This document shows, piece after piece, positions 7,252-16,221 of a stretch of DNA of 64,000 bases. The first letter of the stretch is position 1, and the number at the start of each line of letters is the position of its first letter. Both the position numbers and the translations under genes were made by a program. The notes under the pieces were generated by a model. It saw only the letters and a program-made list of their open reading frames with translations, did no database searches and was not told the DNA's origin. Source of the DNA: Candidatus Arsenophonus triatominarum (lineage in GTDB: Bacteria > Pseudomonadota > Gammaproteobacteria > Enterobacterales > Enterobacteriaceae); the NCBI RefSeq assembly GCF_001640365.1, contig NZ_LWMI01000012.1, positions 1 through 64,000 on the forward strand, written 5' to 3'.

Positions 7252-7968
7252 ATGTTATCTTCATTAAATAATGTATCAAAGTTTTTTAACATATCTCATA
7301 CTAGATCAGTCATAGAGGAAAATAGTGTAAATAAAGGTAATTCCACAATTTGCTGTAGTTTATTAAAAAAGATAAAGAATGTTTTTAATAGTTTTGTTAA
7401 ATTTGTTAAAAAAACATCTAATAAACCTAATTTTATTAGACAAAAAGTTTTGGATAATAAAGAAGTTAGAATGTTTATTGATAATTATTTATTAGAATTA
7501 AATATATTGGGTAAAGTAAAAAATGATAAAGAGGGCAAATTTCAGCTTATAGATTCAACCTTAGCTTCTATTTATAGTCGTCAGAAAGATATGTTTTGTA
7601 AAGAAGAGAAAGATGTAAAATTAAGACAAGATTATTTAATTGAAGTTGGAGAATTGTGTAAAAATTTGGGGCTTAAAGGTAAAGAAAACAGTAAAGGTCA
7701 ATTTATTCCTTCTGCTGCTGGTGCTTACCCTTATGCTACAGCTGTAATGAGTATAGTTCAAAAAAAATATCCTTTTAGAATTTTTAATTATGGTCAACGT
7801 AAAGTTTTAGAAAATTATGCAATGCAAAAAGTATATAAAGATGTAGCTAAATTATGTAAAGAAGAAGGGATTATTCAGCCTAATGATTTTTGTTCTAAAC
7901 TGAATGATATTAGAGATAAATATCGTTCAAAATCAAATGCTTTTATAAATAATTTTAAGACGGTATAA
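7252..7968 (+). CDS. SopE/SopE2/BopE-like Rho GTPase guanine nucleotide exchange factor, type III effector
   Basis: 238 residues. Residues about 70-225 follow the SopE catalytic domain: EVRMFIDNYLLELNI, STLASIYSRQKDMFCKE, IEVGELCKNLGLKG, then GQFIPSAAGAYPY, KKYPFRIFNYGQ and a terminal helical segment. SopE's catalytic loop is GAGA; here the aligned loop is A155-A156-G157-A158, so its first Gly is replaced. Residues 1-60 are Ser/Asn/Lys-rich without domain features, as expected for the secretion and chaperone-binding region. SopE-type proteins activate Cdc42 and Rac1 in the host cell and remodel actin. A strong site (AGGGGG) precedes the ATG. It is probably co-transcribed with the InvB-like chaperone; no secretion apparatus lies in this window. 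A diverged enzyme with changed GTPase specificity is possible. Confidence 0.82.
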   Translation: MLSSLNNVSKFFNISHTRSVIEENSVNKGNSTICCSLLKKIKNVFNSFVKFVKKTSNKPNFIRQKVLDNKEVRMFIDNYLLELNILGKVKNDKEGKFQLIDSTLASIYSRQKDMFCKEEKDVKLRQDYLIEVGELCKNLGLKGKENSKGQFIPSAAGAYPYATAVMSIVQKKYPFRIFNYGQRKVLENYAMQKVYKDVAKLCKEEGIIQPNDFCSKLNDIRDKYRSKSNAFINNFKTV

Positions 7969-7974
7969 TAAATA

Positions 7975-8223
7975 ACCTGAGTTCGGGATAAGCGGTAGTT
8001 ATGGGAAAATAAAAACAGCTCACTTATCAATAGAAACATTTTAAAATCAATAAAATGATAAAAAAAGGAAAGATTTTTACTGATTACTAGTTAAAAAGTG
8101 AGCTGCTTTCTTTGCTAAAATCATGAAAAAAACAAAAATTGAGCACTATTTTATGTAATGATTTTAAGGTAATTATTTAAATATATAATAAAAATTTTTA
8201 ATTTTCTTATCCCGAACTCAGGT
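7975..8223 (-). repeat. Miniature element MITE-2 (copy a), IS982-type ends
   Basis: 249 bp with inverted ends ACCTGAGTTCGGGATAAG, the same termini as the IS982 element at 55141-56157, and no transposase gene. Its interior aligns, in opposite orientation, with the element at 35801-36043. No clear target duplication was seen. It closes the 3' side of the chaperone-effector island. Confidence 0.8.
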
Positions 8224-8226
8224 TAA

Positions 8227-8310
8227 GATAGAGTGATGGGTGAAATCGATAGCGTGCTAACCGAAGCCAGCCAGAATAACACCTTAATACTTACCGATAC
8301 GCTGGTATAA
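8227..8310 (+). pseudogene. C-terminal fragment of an unknown gene
   Basis: A frame opens directly at the miniature element's end and closes at 8310, reading GEIDSVLTEASQNNTLILT then DTLV. It has no start, is G+C-richer than its neighbours, and looks like the tail of a gene cut by MITE-2. Family not recognised. Confidence 0.3.
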
Positions 8311-8589
8311 GTACGCACTCGGCTAGTTCGCGCAGAGGCAATGTATGGTCAAGCGAGTTCTTTTTAAATGGTATATACACAATAAACTTCAATATGCACG
8401 GCAAGGCAGCGAGAAAGACTTATTGTCTGTGCCTTCTGCTGGATAGGCAGATGCATCTTGAAGTACGTTGAGCATAGCGTCTAAGAGACAAATTGTAATT
8501 CATATCTGTTGATAAGCAAGGTGCATCAAATATTTGCTGCTTTTCCTAGGATTGTATGGTGACTTATATCTTCTGTGAATAATTGGATT
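8311..8589. other. Intergenic stretch with a hairpin repeat
   Basis: No gene seen. ACTTCAATATGCA (near 8391) and TGCATCTTGAAGT (near 8453) form a 12-of-13 inverted repeat, resembling the intergenic hairpin repeats of Photorhabdus-type enterobacteria. Identity with a named repeat family was not tested. Confidence 0.4.
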
Positions 8590-9168
8590 TTAAATCAAAT
8601 TGTTACGTGCCCATTGCCATATATTCTGTATAGAATCAGTGATCAATAATTTATTACTCATTAATATGTCAAAGGGATACAGAAAAGCACATACCAGTAC
8701 CAATACACAAAATATTCGTTCCCACTTAGGATATTTATTGGGGTTCAATATTGGCATACAAAAACGTCGACGATATGGCCATAGTAACGGTATTCCTGCT
8801 GGTGTTAACATATCAGCTACAACATGGCTAATATAACCAACGACCATGGCATGGACAAAATCTACCGGTATCGGAATGATAATTCGTGACAATAAGTCTG
8901 AAGAAAGAAATATGCTGCATCCGGCAATAGCCAGAAAACTGTGAGTAATACCTCTATGACCGAACACCTTGGCAATGGGTATCGAAAGCCATTTTAATCG
9001 CTGGCCTAAAAAAGACTTGGGGTGATCGATGTCTGGCAGCAGGCAGGTTAATATTCCGCCAATAATGATATGCCCCCAGTTCCCTTGAGCTAATGCTGGT
9101 GATAACGCCAATTTCTTCGCAAAAATAGCACTTGCTAAAGCAAAGATCAAATGCCCGCCAGCAGTCAT
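8590..9168 (-). CDS. ydjM: YdjM-family inner membrane metal-dependent hydrolase
   Basis: 192 residues, essentially full length (E. coli YdjM has 196). Conserved segments are MTAGGHLIFALASAIFAKK, CLLPDIDHPKSFLGQRLKW, FGHRGITHSFLAI and GYISHVVADMLTPAG, which carry the paired His and Asp residues expected of the family's metal site between hydrophobic membrane segments. I chose the ATG at 9168 because it aligns with the YdjM N-terminus; a GTG three codons upstream is the alternative. In E. coli the gene is in the SOS regulon, but I saw no convincing LexA box here. The biological substrate is unknown. Confidence 0.9.
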   Translation of the reverse strand: MTAGGHLIFALASAIFAKKLALSPALAQGNWGHIIIGGILTCLLPDIDHPKSFLGQRLKWLSIPIAKVFGHRGITHSFLAIAGCSIFLSSDLLSRIIIPIPVDFVHAMVVGYISHVVADMLTPAGIPLLWPYRRRFCMPILNPNKYPKWERIFCVLVLVCAFLYPFDILMSNKLLITDSIQNIWQWARNNLI

Positions 9169-9371
9169 AGTAACCACACATAGTTATATTTGGATATCAT
9201 TATTTATTTGTGTATTATGCAGCTAGAATCATTCAACAATCAACCGCTTACTCAGTTAAAAAACTCCGCCCATGCTAGATAGCTTGTGACATCCATCAGA
9301 AGCGATCCGGCTTATTAGAGGTTCAATAATTTCAATGGTAGACTATCCCCTTAACGCGGTATACTACACCC

Positions 9372-9965
9372 ATGACAAAATCATCACTATCCCAACATGA
9401 TGCCGTGTTCAAAAAGTTCCTTGGCGATATTGATGTCGCTAGAGATTTTTTGGAATCACATCTACCTCCTTATCTGCGGGAACGCTGCGATTTCAGCACT
9501 CTTGCGATGGAGTCTGGCAGCTTTATCGAAGACGACTTGCGACCCACTGTTCAGATATGCTCTACTCTGTGCAGACGAAAGCGGGAAAAGGTTATATCTA
9601 CACATTGGTCGAGCACCAGAGCCGCCCAGAAAAACTAATGGCGTTTCGCCTCATGCGTTATGCTGTAGCGGCGATGCAGCGCCATTTAGAACAAGGCAAC
9701 GACACCACCTTACCGATAGTTATCCCGCTACTGTTCTACCACGGCACCACGTCGCCCTATCTGTACAGCACTCAATGGTTAGACTGTTTCTGTGATCCAA
9801 AACTGGCAGCTACTGTATATCAGCAAGCTTTTCCGCTAGTTGATATTACAACGATACCGGATGAGGAGATCCTGACACACCGCAGGGTAGCACTCCTGCA
9901 ACTGGTGCAAAAGCATATAAGAACGCGAGATATGTTGGAACTTGCCGTAGAGTTAGCTAATCTAA
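9372..9965 (+). pseudogene. Rpn-family recombination-promoting nuclease, frameshifted and truncated
   Basis: The N-terminus SLSQHDAVFKKFLGDIDVAR and the later segments SVQTKAGKGYIYTLVEHQS, RLMRYAVAAMQRH and IPLLFYHG are diagnostic of the Rpn/transposase_31 family (PD-(D/E)XK-type nucleases). The frame breaks at 9540-9556, between DDLR and the expected continuation HCSDMLYSVQT, so a one-base deletion is likely. The 3' end is replaced at 9966 by a miniature element, removing about a third of the protein. Non-functional. Confidence 0.85.
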
Positions 9966-10156
9966 CACGAGTTTCGCACCAATAAAAAACGCTCTATTTT
10001 TAAGTTTAATTCAGCATAATATATAAATAGAAAAAACCTTATAAATTAAAAGCAACTTATTGTAATTTAAACAAATTTATACGTTTTAGTAACTTGCAAA
10101 TTAACCATTGCTTTTGAGCCATTTCTGGAATTTTATATGCCTGTGCGAAACTCGTG
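9966..10156 (-). repeat. Miniature element MITE-1 (copy 2)
   Basis: About 191 bp with CACGAGTTTCGCAC ends. Left flank (TCTAA) is the broken rpn gene, right flank (AGATA) an IS701-like transposase. The flanks do not form a duplication, so this copy marks a rearrangement junction rather than a simple insertion. Confidence 0.88.
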
Positions 10157-11012
10157 AGATATACGACGTTTATGTTGTTCAAACCACGCAGAAATAGCGA
10201 GAAAAATATGATTTCTTTGCGCTCGGCTCGTGCGAGCCTGACAGCGTTCAATACTACAATTTTGTTTAACTTCTCGATGATAAACTTCAACAGACCAACG
10301 GGCATCCATGATAGATTTGACGTATTGACGGGTGGGATTGTCTTTGTTTGTTACTCTGTAATCAATACGGCCGTTTTTGGCTGTAAATTTGAAAACAGTC
10401 ACCCAACCGTAGCCTCGTAAGTGTATTGGAGTTCCTTCTTCTGAGATGTCTAACTTGTTCAGTTGTTTGTTATGGTTAACAATCCTGTTTTTCCTCAGCG
10501 TGGTTACCCAGACCCAACCATGAGAGCGAATTGATTTCAGATTATCCAGGCTAGAATACCAGGCATCCATTCACTACCGCTTCTGATATGATCCCTCTTT
10601 TTTTAGCAAGAGCGAGCATTTCGGAAAAGTGCGTGTTTTTTGTTTTTCCATCAGAATCTTTATCATAAATACGATAATCAATAGGAATTGATTCAACAGT
10701 TGTTAGATTATGCCAAAGTAAATTAACTAAACCTATGCCAGCAATAACATCATGTTCATTACCTGAATATTGATAATGGACCATCTTTATTCTTTTACTA
10801 CGTGTTTTGGCAATCAATGTATCATCGGCAATTAGTACGTAAGGGCTTTTTTTGTCCATAGAAGGTTGAACTAATCGCCATAAGTCTTTAGGTCGAAAAC
10901 GTCTACTTTTTAGCCATCGGCTAACAGTGTCATGAGATAAAGGCGATGGGCTTACTTCTGATAACGCCAAACCAGAGTATCTTACCACTGCTTACTTGTA
11001 AGAATGTTTTAT
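10157..11012 (-). pseudogene. IS701-like (IS4 superfamily) transposase, broken
   Basis: Largest copy of this transposase in the window. The first part (RYSGLALSEVSPSPLSHDTV, YVLIADDTLIAKTRSK with the first catalytic Asp, MVHYQYSGNEHDVIAG) runs to about 10570, where an extra A shifts the frame. The second part (WYSSLDNLKSIRSHGWVW, then WSVEVYHREVKQ with the catalytic Glu) continues to 10157, where miniature element copy 2 cuts the 3' end. The 5' end abuts an IS982-type terminus (ACCTGAGTTC at 11013). Assignment to IS701 rather than another IS4-superfamily group is tentative. Confidence 0.7.
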
Positions 11013-11022
11013 AACCTGAGTT

Positions 11023-12480
11023 CATGTAATAAGAAATCAATACCCGAAATGGTTACTCATTGACCTGCGCCATGATGAAATACTTTTTATTTTCTTCTAA
11101 ATTTTGTCAAAATTATGTTGAAGGTTGAGATAAGGAACGGAATAGATGGTTAAAAAACGATTAATTATTAATCAATTTTGAACAAAAGGATAGATCTACC
11201 CTGTCGTGAGTTTTTATCGCCACTGCAAACAAGCCAGATCATGGTGACGTGCCACAAGTTCTTTACGATTCAATCCAAAATTCATTCCTGCGAAAAGTAA
11301 TTTTTTCCCACATAAGCGACAAGCAAGTGGATCGACTTTAAAGACGTGTTGATACATGTTTCGCCAGGTGACTTTTTTAGCGGGTTTTTTATCTTGCTGG
11401 GCTAAAGGATAAACAACCTCCGTTAACATTTTTCGCATCCGTGCTGATGGACTTAAAAAGCCGTAATAGCGGATCATGTGAAACCATTTTTCTGGCACAT
11501 GAGACGCAAACTGGCTAATAAATTCATCGGATGTAATGACCAGGTCTTCCTGTTTTTTCGTGCGGTGGCTCTTAGCGTAACGTGATGTTATCTTCGCTGG
11601 AATAATGTTTTAAGCGACTGAGAGAGACAGGGGGTTTCTTTAGATAAAATCCGAGATAAAGGGTGACATGGGTAATATTGGAAAGAATATCAGAAAGATT
11701 AATATTCCACCCGCGCTTGTCGTGAGTGTTAAGTAATTGATTCCATGATGCTTTACTTCTTCCTTCAGCTTTAAGCTCATCGGGAATGGTGAGCGTGTAA
11801 TAATGTTTTCTCAATAATGCCGTTATCCGATATCGCCACATTGTCATAATGTTTTCGCGATAAAAGCTGATATCCCGCCAGGTATTCTTTTTAGTCACCC
11901 CGCCGGCTGTGGTTGAAAAATGAATATGCGGATGCCATTTTTGGTCTCGTCTCCAGGTATGGATGGCAGTGAAAACGCCTGGGGTGATATTGAGGTCACG
12001 GCAGATGGTTAATATCACATCAGCGGCTAATCGATTCATTTCACCGAGAAGCCAACGGTTGGCGCGAATAATAGGCCAATATTCACAAGGCATGGTAAAA
12101 GTGATGTGCTGCCAAGGAGCTTCGGGTAACCAAGCTAGCGTATTGTTAATCCATTGTAGGCAAGCTTTGACGCCACAATGTGGGCAGCTTCGACTTTTGC
12201 AGGTAAATTTAACCCGTTTCTCAGAATTACATTGAGGGTCAGGACAGCGCCAAATTGACCACCCCATAAGCGAAGTGCCGCAAGCCATGACCTTTACCAT
12301 GGTTTCCATCACAACAGTGCGGACCCTATCAGGGGGTTGGCGATTAAGTCAAGTGAGCCAGCGTTGACCAAATTGAAAAACATGACTAAAACGCGGTGAC
12401 ATAAAAGGGACCAAAAGATTGAGACAATAGGTATCGGGTTATACCAGTACTAACAAGCAATGACAAGTCGTCGCCATAGG
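11023..12480 (-). mobile_element. IS91-family element (copy 1)
   Basis: Boundaries are inferred by comparison with the copy at 22911-25214, which shares sequence from ATACCCGAAATGGTTACTCA to the other end (GACAAGTCGTCGCCATAGG). No inverted repeats or target duplication are visible, as expected for a rolling-circle IS91 element. Confidence 0.8.
11214..12312 (-). pseudogene. IS91-family HUH transposase, frameshifted
   Basis: The N-terminal part has the zinc-binding pattern CKSRSCPHCGVKAC and the HUH motif in WHPHIHFSTTAGG. The C-terminal part (PEKWFHMIRYYGFLSPSARM) carries the catalytic Tyr region and a second Cys-rich patch (CRLCGKKL). Between them, near 11572, two bases present in copy 2 (TATAGCG against TAGCG) are missing, so the frame breaks after NITLR. 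The enzyme nicks single strands for rolling-circle transposition; this copy is probably dead. Confidence 0.8.
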
Positions 12481-12548
12481 CGACCATCTTAGATTCGTAC
12501 GTTATGAGTTTCTTCGAAATAAAATGAGATAGCTTGTGCGGTAGTCAT
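12481..12548 (-). pseudogene. N-terminal fragment of a phage antirepressor
   Basis: ATG at 12548 with a strong GGAGGT site; reads MTTAQAISFYFEETHNVRI, a start typical of Bro-N antirepressors. After about 19 codons it runs into the end of IS91 copy 1 and the rest of the gene is gone. It sits behind a promoter, terminator and structured leader like those ahead of the gene at 1944. Confidence 0.55.
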
Positions 12549-12715
12549 AATATGACCTCCGATAGTGGTTTGAATTTACTCACCACCGAGAGACGCTAAC
12601 CTTTGATTTGGTGGCGAACTGAATGGAGTTAGCGTTACCGGAAACCACCGACCGGCCAACCTTTGGGTTGCCCCATCCAGCTCACCATTGAATTGTGGCT
12701 AGATTACGACATTAA
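12549..12715 (-). ncRNA. Structured leader (copy 2), candidate C4-like antisense region
   Basis: Non-coding leader ahead of the antirepressor start at 12548. It contains AACGCTAAC paired with GTTAGCG, GGTGGTTT near one end facing AAACCAC near the other, and the hairpin GGCAACCCAAAGGTTGGCC. Together with the promoter and terminator just upstream it repeats the layout at 1700-1943. The resemblance to ant-controlling antisense RNA loci of P1-type phages is inference. Confidence 0.4.
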
Positions 12716-12738
12716 AAAACACGCTCGCGGCGTGTACA
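12716..12738 (-). terminator. Intrinsic terminator in antirepressor leader (copy 2)
   Basis: On the minus strand CACGC pairs with GCGTG, followed by T6. It lies about 65 bases downstream of the promoter at 12799-12828, matching the position of the terminator in leader copy 1. Confidence 0.6.
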
Positions 12739-12798
12739 TGTCGTGGTAGTTTACGGCGGAACGCTAATCCCGACATCTGATTTTGCAGATGCAAATAA

Positions 12799-12828
12799 AC
12801 TATAGCGCATGATTTCTTCTTTCGTCAA
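12799..12828 (-). promoter_or_regulatory. Promoter of antirepressor leader (copy 2)
   Basis: TTGACG (12828-12823) and TATAGT (12804-12799), 18-base spacer. The block from -35 to -10 is nearly identical to that at 1700-1729. Confidence 0.6.
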
Positions 12829-13119
12829 TAGTGATTTAAACGAGTTCGCTTTTTGCTGCTTCCTGTTCAGCGATAGGAATGTCTTTGAATTTCTTAATTG
12901 CCTTATCGTTGTAGCGAAAGGACTCAACCTCTTTGTTACTGTAAGGTGATTTATCGAGGTAGGTATCGCCATACGTTTTAACTTTCATTTTGTTGTCATT
13001 AGCGATACGCCCAATCTTATTTGCGGAAACATTAAACATTTTACCAATCTCTGTGGCGGTATAATGTTTTTCTGTGATTAGCGGTAAAAGGATCACTTCA
13101 CTACCCGCAATCGGATTTA

Positions 13120-14000
13120 TAGCTAGGCGACTTAATTTTGATTACAGCATATGTATTAAAAACAGGTCATCGATAGTGCATCCTGTTTCCATCTTTTTAC
13201 GTTTAGCTTGAGACCATTTATGTTCTATAGGATTTAAATCTGGTGAATACACAGGCAAATATTCTATCTGGTGTCCTGCGTTTATAATTGCCTGTTCAAT
13301 ATTCTTACCTTTGTGAAAGCTAGCGTTGTCCATAAAAATAACAGAATTTTCAGGAAGTTCTGGGAGCAATATTTTTGTGATCCAAACATAAAAAACATCA
13401 CGGTTAATATTGCAATCAAATAATCCGATAGCAAAAAGGGTTGTTCCCAATAAAGCGCCAATAACATTTGTTCTTCCCTTAGCACCCCAGTTTTTCAGGC
13501 CAAAACAACGGTGACCTTTTGGGGAATAGCCGTGAGTTCGTGGAGTGTCATGTGAAAAACCACTTTCATCAATAAAAACAACAGATTTATCTTTTTTTTC
13601 ATACTGTTGTCTTTTTTGCTGATGTGCCAGCCTGTCGCTTTCGTTGGTTTTTGGATGGAATAGAGTTTTTTTTATAGGTTAATCCCAGCTTTTTAAGGGA
13701 TTGCCAAATAGTCTTTTTACAAACACCGAATCGCTCTGCCCGTTCCTTTTGGTAAGCATCTGGATACTGTTCCACATCTTTTGCTAAAGCATTTTTATCG
13801 AGCTTCCTCTTACGTGGCGTTGAATTTTTTGGCTCTGGTCGTTTAAGCCAACGTACTAAAGACGCTTTTCCAATACGGAATTGTTTCGCAGTTTCTCGAA
13901 TTGTTAAACCTTCGGCTTTCCTTACAGATATTACTTTACGTCGAAAATCAATTGTATAACTCATAACACACCTTGTAATCAAAATTAAGTCGCCTAGCTA
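13120..14000 (-). mobile_element. IS630-family element (copy B), complete
   Basis: 881 bp between TA dinucleotides at 13118-13119 and 14001-14002, with inverted ends TATAGCTAGGCGACTTAATT. Inserted in the antirepressor gene in the same orientation as the gene. Confidence 0.92.
13142..13964 (-). CDS. IS630 transposase with frameshift at A8 run (copy B)
   Basis: Representative description for all complete copies. The ATG at 13964 follows AAGG. The first frame encodes the helix-turn-helix domain (DFRRKVISVRKAEGL, KTIWQSLKKLGLTYKK). At a run of eight A (near 13670) the catalytic half moves to another frame, reading TLFHPKTNESDRLAHQQKR, then VVFIDESGFSHD (Asp), VIFMDNASFHKG (Asp) and SPDLNPIEHKWSQAKR (Glu), ending at 13142. 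A seven-A run, or slippage at the A8, would give one protein of about 274 residues. Since every copy has this break, either recoding is used or all derive from one dead master moved in trans. Confidence 0.82.
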
Positions 14001-14278
14001 TATCAATCCGGCTATAATAGTTTGTCTGGCGTTATCGGATAGATTTGTGGCCCATTCAAATATTTTTTTCACATTTTCCATTTGAATTTGTATGGCTTTA
14101 GCCTGAATTTCTATCGCCTTTGCTTTACGAAATTCAGGTAATCCACTACCTTCGTCTTTGTAAGATTTTTTAATACTATAATTTCCATGTTGACGTAAGG
14201 CCGGTAAAACTTCTTCACATACCCAATCTTGAATTCGTTCAGCCGATGGAAGTTTACTTTTCAGTATCAAGCGGTATA

Positions 14279-15159
14279 TAGCTAGGCGACTTAATTTTGA
14301 TTACAGCATATGTATTAAAAACAGGTCATCGATAGTGCATCCTGTTTCCATCTTTTTACGTTTAGCTTGAGACCATTTATGTTCTATAGGATTTAAATCT
14401 GGTGAATACACAGGCAAATATTCTATCTGGTGTCCTGCGTTTATAATTGCCTGTTCAATATTCTTACCTTTGTGAAAGCTAGCGTTGTCCATAAAAATAA
14501 CAGAATTTTCAGGAAGTTCTGGGAGCAATATTTTTGTGATCCAAACATAAAAAACATCACGATTAATATTGCAATAAAATAATCCGATAGCAAAAAGGGT
14601 TGTTCCCAATAAAGCGCCAATAACATTTGTTCTTCCCTTAGCACCCCAGTTTTTCAGGCCAAAACAACGGTGACCTTTTGGGGAATAGCCGTGAGTTCGT
14701 GGAGTGTCATGTGAAAAACCACTTTCATCAATAAAAACAACAGATTTATCTTTTTTTTCATACTGTTGTCTTTTTTGCTGATGTGCCAGCCTGTCGCTTT
14801 CGTTGGTTTTTGGATGGAATAGAGTTTTTTTTATAGGTTAATCCCAGCTTTTTAAGGGATTGCCAAATAGTCTTTTTACAAACACCGAATCGCTCTGCCC
14901 GTTCCTTTTGGTAAGCATCTGGATACTGTTCCACATCTTTTGCTAAAGCATTTTTATCGAGCTTCCTCTTACGTGGCGTTGAATTTTTTGGCTCTGGTCG
15001 TTTAAGCCAACGTACTAAAGACGCTTTTCCAATACGGAATTGTTTCGCAGTTTCTCGAATTGTTAAACCTTCGGCTTTCCTTACAGATATTACTTTACGT
15101 CGAAAATCAATTGTATAACTCATAACACACCTTGTAATCAAAATTAAGTCGCCTAGCTA
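14279..15159 (-). mobile_element. IS630-family element (copy C), complete
   Basis: 881 bp, TA at 14277-14278 and 15160-15161. Same antirepressor gene as copy B, about 280 bp upstream. Transposase 14301-15123, start at 15123, same A8 break; one substitution (Tyr for Asp in GLFDCNINRD) distinguishes it from the other copies. Confidence 0.92.
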
Positions 15160-15198
15160 TAACCGAGTAAAATAGTGGATCAATTTTCGGTGATCGTT

Positions 15199-15422
15199 GA
15201 CAATCGGCAGTTTAGGAAATTAACTAAAACCAAAGGGGCTTTTCCTAATGAAAACAGCTTATTAAAATTACTCTATATTGGCATCAATCAGGTATCCAAC
15301 AAATGGACTATGCCGATTAGTAACTGGGCGTTAACCATTGCTCAATTGTCCATCTATTTTAAAGGGCGCCTAGATGGTGTAATCAAAATATAAAATCCCC
15401 TGACACAGAATTATGAACACCC
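15199..15422 (+). mobile_element. IS256-family 3' fragment
   Basis: Encodes the last part of a mutator-type transposase (HRQFRKLTKTKGAFPNENSL onward to YFKGRLDGVIKI) and the terminal repeat ending ATTATGAACACCC. The same protein tail occurs at 56918-57100. The left border at about 15199 is abrupt, with no start. Confidence 0.8.
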
Positions 15423-15423
15423 T

Positions 15424-15601
15424 CTATGTGCTCATTTTGATTACGTCCCAATTTTGTTGATAAAGGGTTATTTTTTTAGATATACGACGTTTATGTTGTT
15501 CAAACCACGCAGAAATAGCGAGAAAAATATGATTTCTTTGCGCTCGGTTCGTGCCAGCCTGACAGCGTTCAATACCACAATTTTGTTTAACTTCGCGATG
15601 A
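15424..15601 (-). mobile_element. IS701-like transposase fragment
   Basis: Encodes a C-terminal piece (REVKQNCGIERCQAG, HIFLAISAWFEQHKRRIS, ITLYQQNWDVIK) of the same transposase as at 10157-11012. It is cut on the right by miniature element copy 3 and on the left by the IS256 end. Confidence 0.75.
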
Positions 15602-15793
15602 CACGAGTTTCGCACCAATAAAAAAACGCTCTATTTTTAAGTTTAATTCAGCATAATATATAAATAGACAAAATCTTATAAATTAAAAGCAACTTATTGT
15701 AATTTAAACAAATTTATACGTTTTAGTAACTTGCAAATTAACCATTGCTTTTAAGCCATTTCTGGAATTTTATATGCCTGCGCGAAACTCGTG
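15602..15793 (-). repeat. Miniature element MITE-1 (copy 3)
   Basis: About 192 bp, CACGAGTTTCGCAC at the left end and a one-base variant (GCGCGAAACTCGTG) at the right. Left flank is IS701-like sequence, right flank the lipoprotein gene's upstream region; no target duplication. Confidence 0.85.
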
Positions 15794-15893
15794 TATGATT
15801 AAAATGCACTTAAGTAAAAAAAGAATTAATATTTGTTAGTTAACTATAAAAATAGCACTAGGGTTAAAAGTAAATTGGAGTTTTAACTATTTT

Positions 15894-16221
15894 ATGAAAA
15901 AAATTTTTAGGGGTTTTAATTATGATGCAAGTTTTATTCTCCTCAGGATGTTCTGATGAGAAGTCTAAGATTGAAGCATACAAAAATAATTTTGTTAAGC
16001 ATTGCATAAATTCTGCAAGTGGCACTGAAGATAAAATAAATACTATTACTGATGTGTGTAATTGTGCTTTTGATAAAATAGTTAAAAAATATGGTATGAA
16101 TAAGTTTATACAATTAGATAAACAATTAAAAGATAATGGTTATAGTCCCCCAGAAGTTGAGCAAGATATGTTAAGTATTGATAAGTTTTGCTTGTCAGAA
16201 TCAAAGGAAAGCACACATTAA
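15894..16221 (+). pseudogene. Small lipoprotein gene with frameshift at an A7T5 run in the signal peptide
   Basis: The main frame has an ATG at 15922 and encodes MMQVLFSSGCSDEK, then a Cys-containing acidic mature part (KHCINSASG, CNCAFDKIVKKYG) of about 90 residues. LFSSGC is a usable lipobox, but the signal peptide is too short. An upstream ATG at 15894 followed by AAAAAAATTTTT lies in another frame; adding or removing one base there would give MKK(I)FLGVLIMMQVLFSSGC, a normal lipoprotein signal peptide. So the gene is off by one base in a homopolymer tract, through decay, a switchable tract or sequencing error. Its Cys pattern recalls small enterobacterial lipoproteins of unknown function. 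Confidence 0.6.

Larger units (their letters stand above)
12836..15198 (-). pseudogene. Bro-N type phage antirepressor split by two IS630 insertions
   Basis: Three pieces in the same orientation. Between the insertions (14003-14276) lies YRLILKSKLPSAERIQDWV and CEEVLPALRQHGNYS, the end of a Bro-N domain, then a coiled coil. Left of IS630 copy B (12836-13117) is the C-terminal domain: LLPLITEKHYTATEIGKMF, a helix-turn-helix. Removing copy B with one TA restores the reading frame (IIAGLI joined to NPIAGSEV); removing copy C joins LLG to YRLILK. The N-terminal domain right of copy C is short, degraded, and meets an IS256 fragment at about 15199. Confidence 0.75.
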
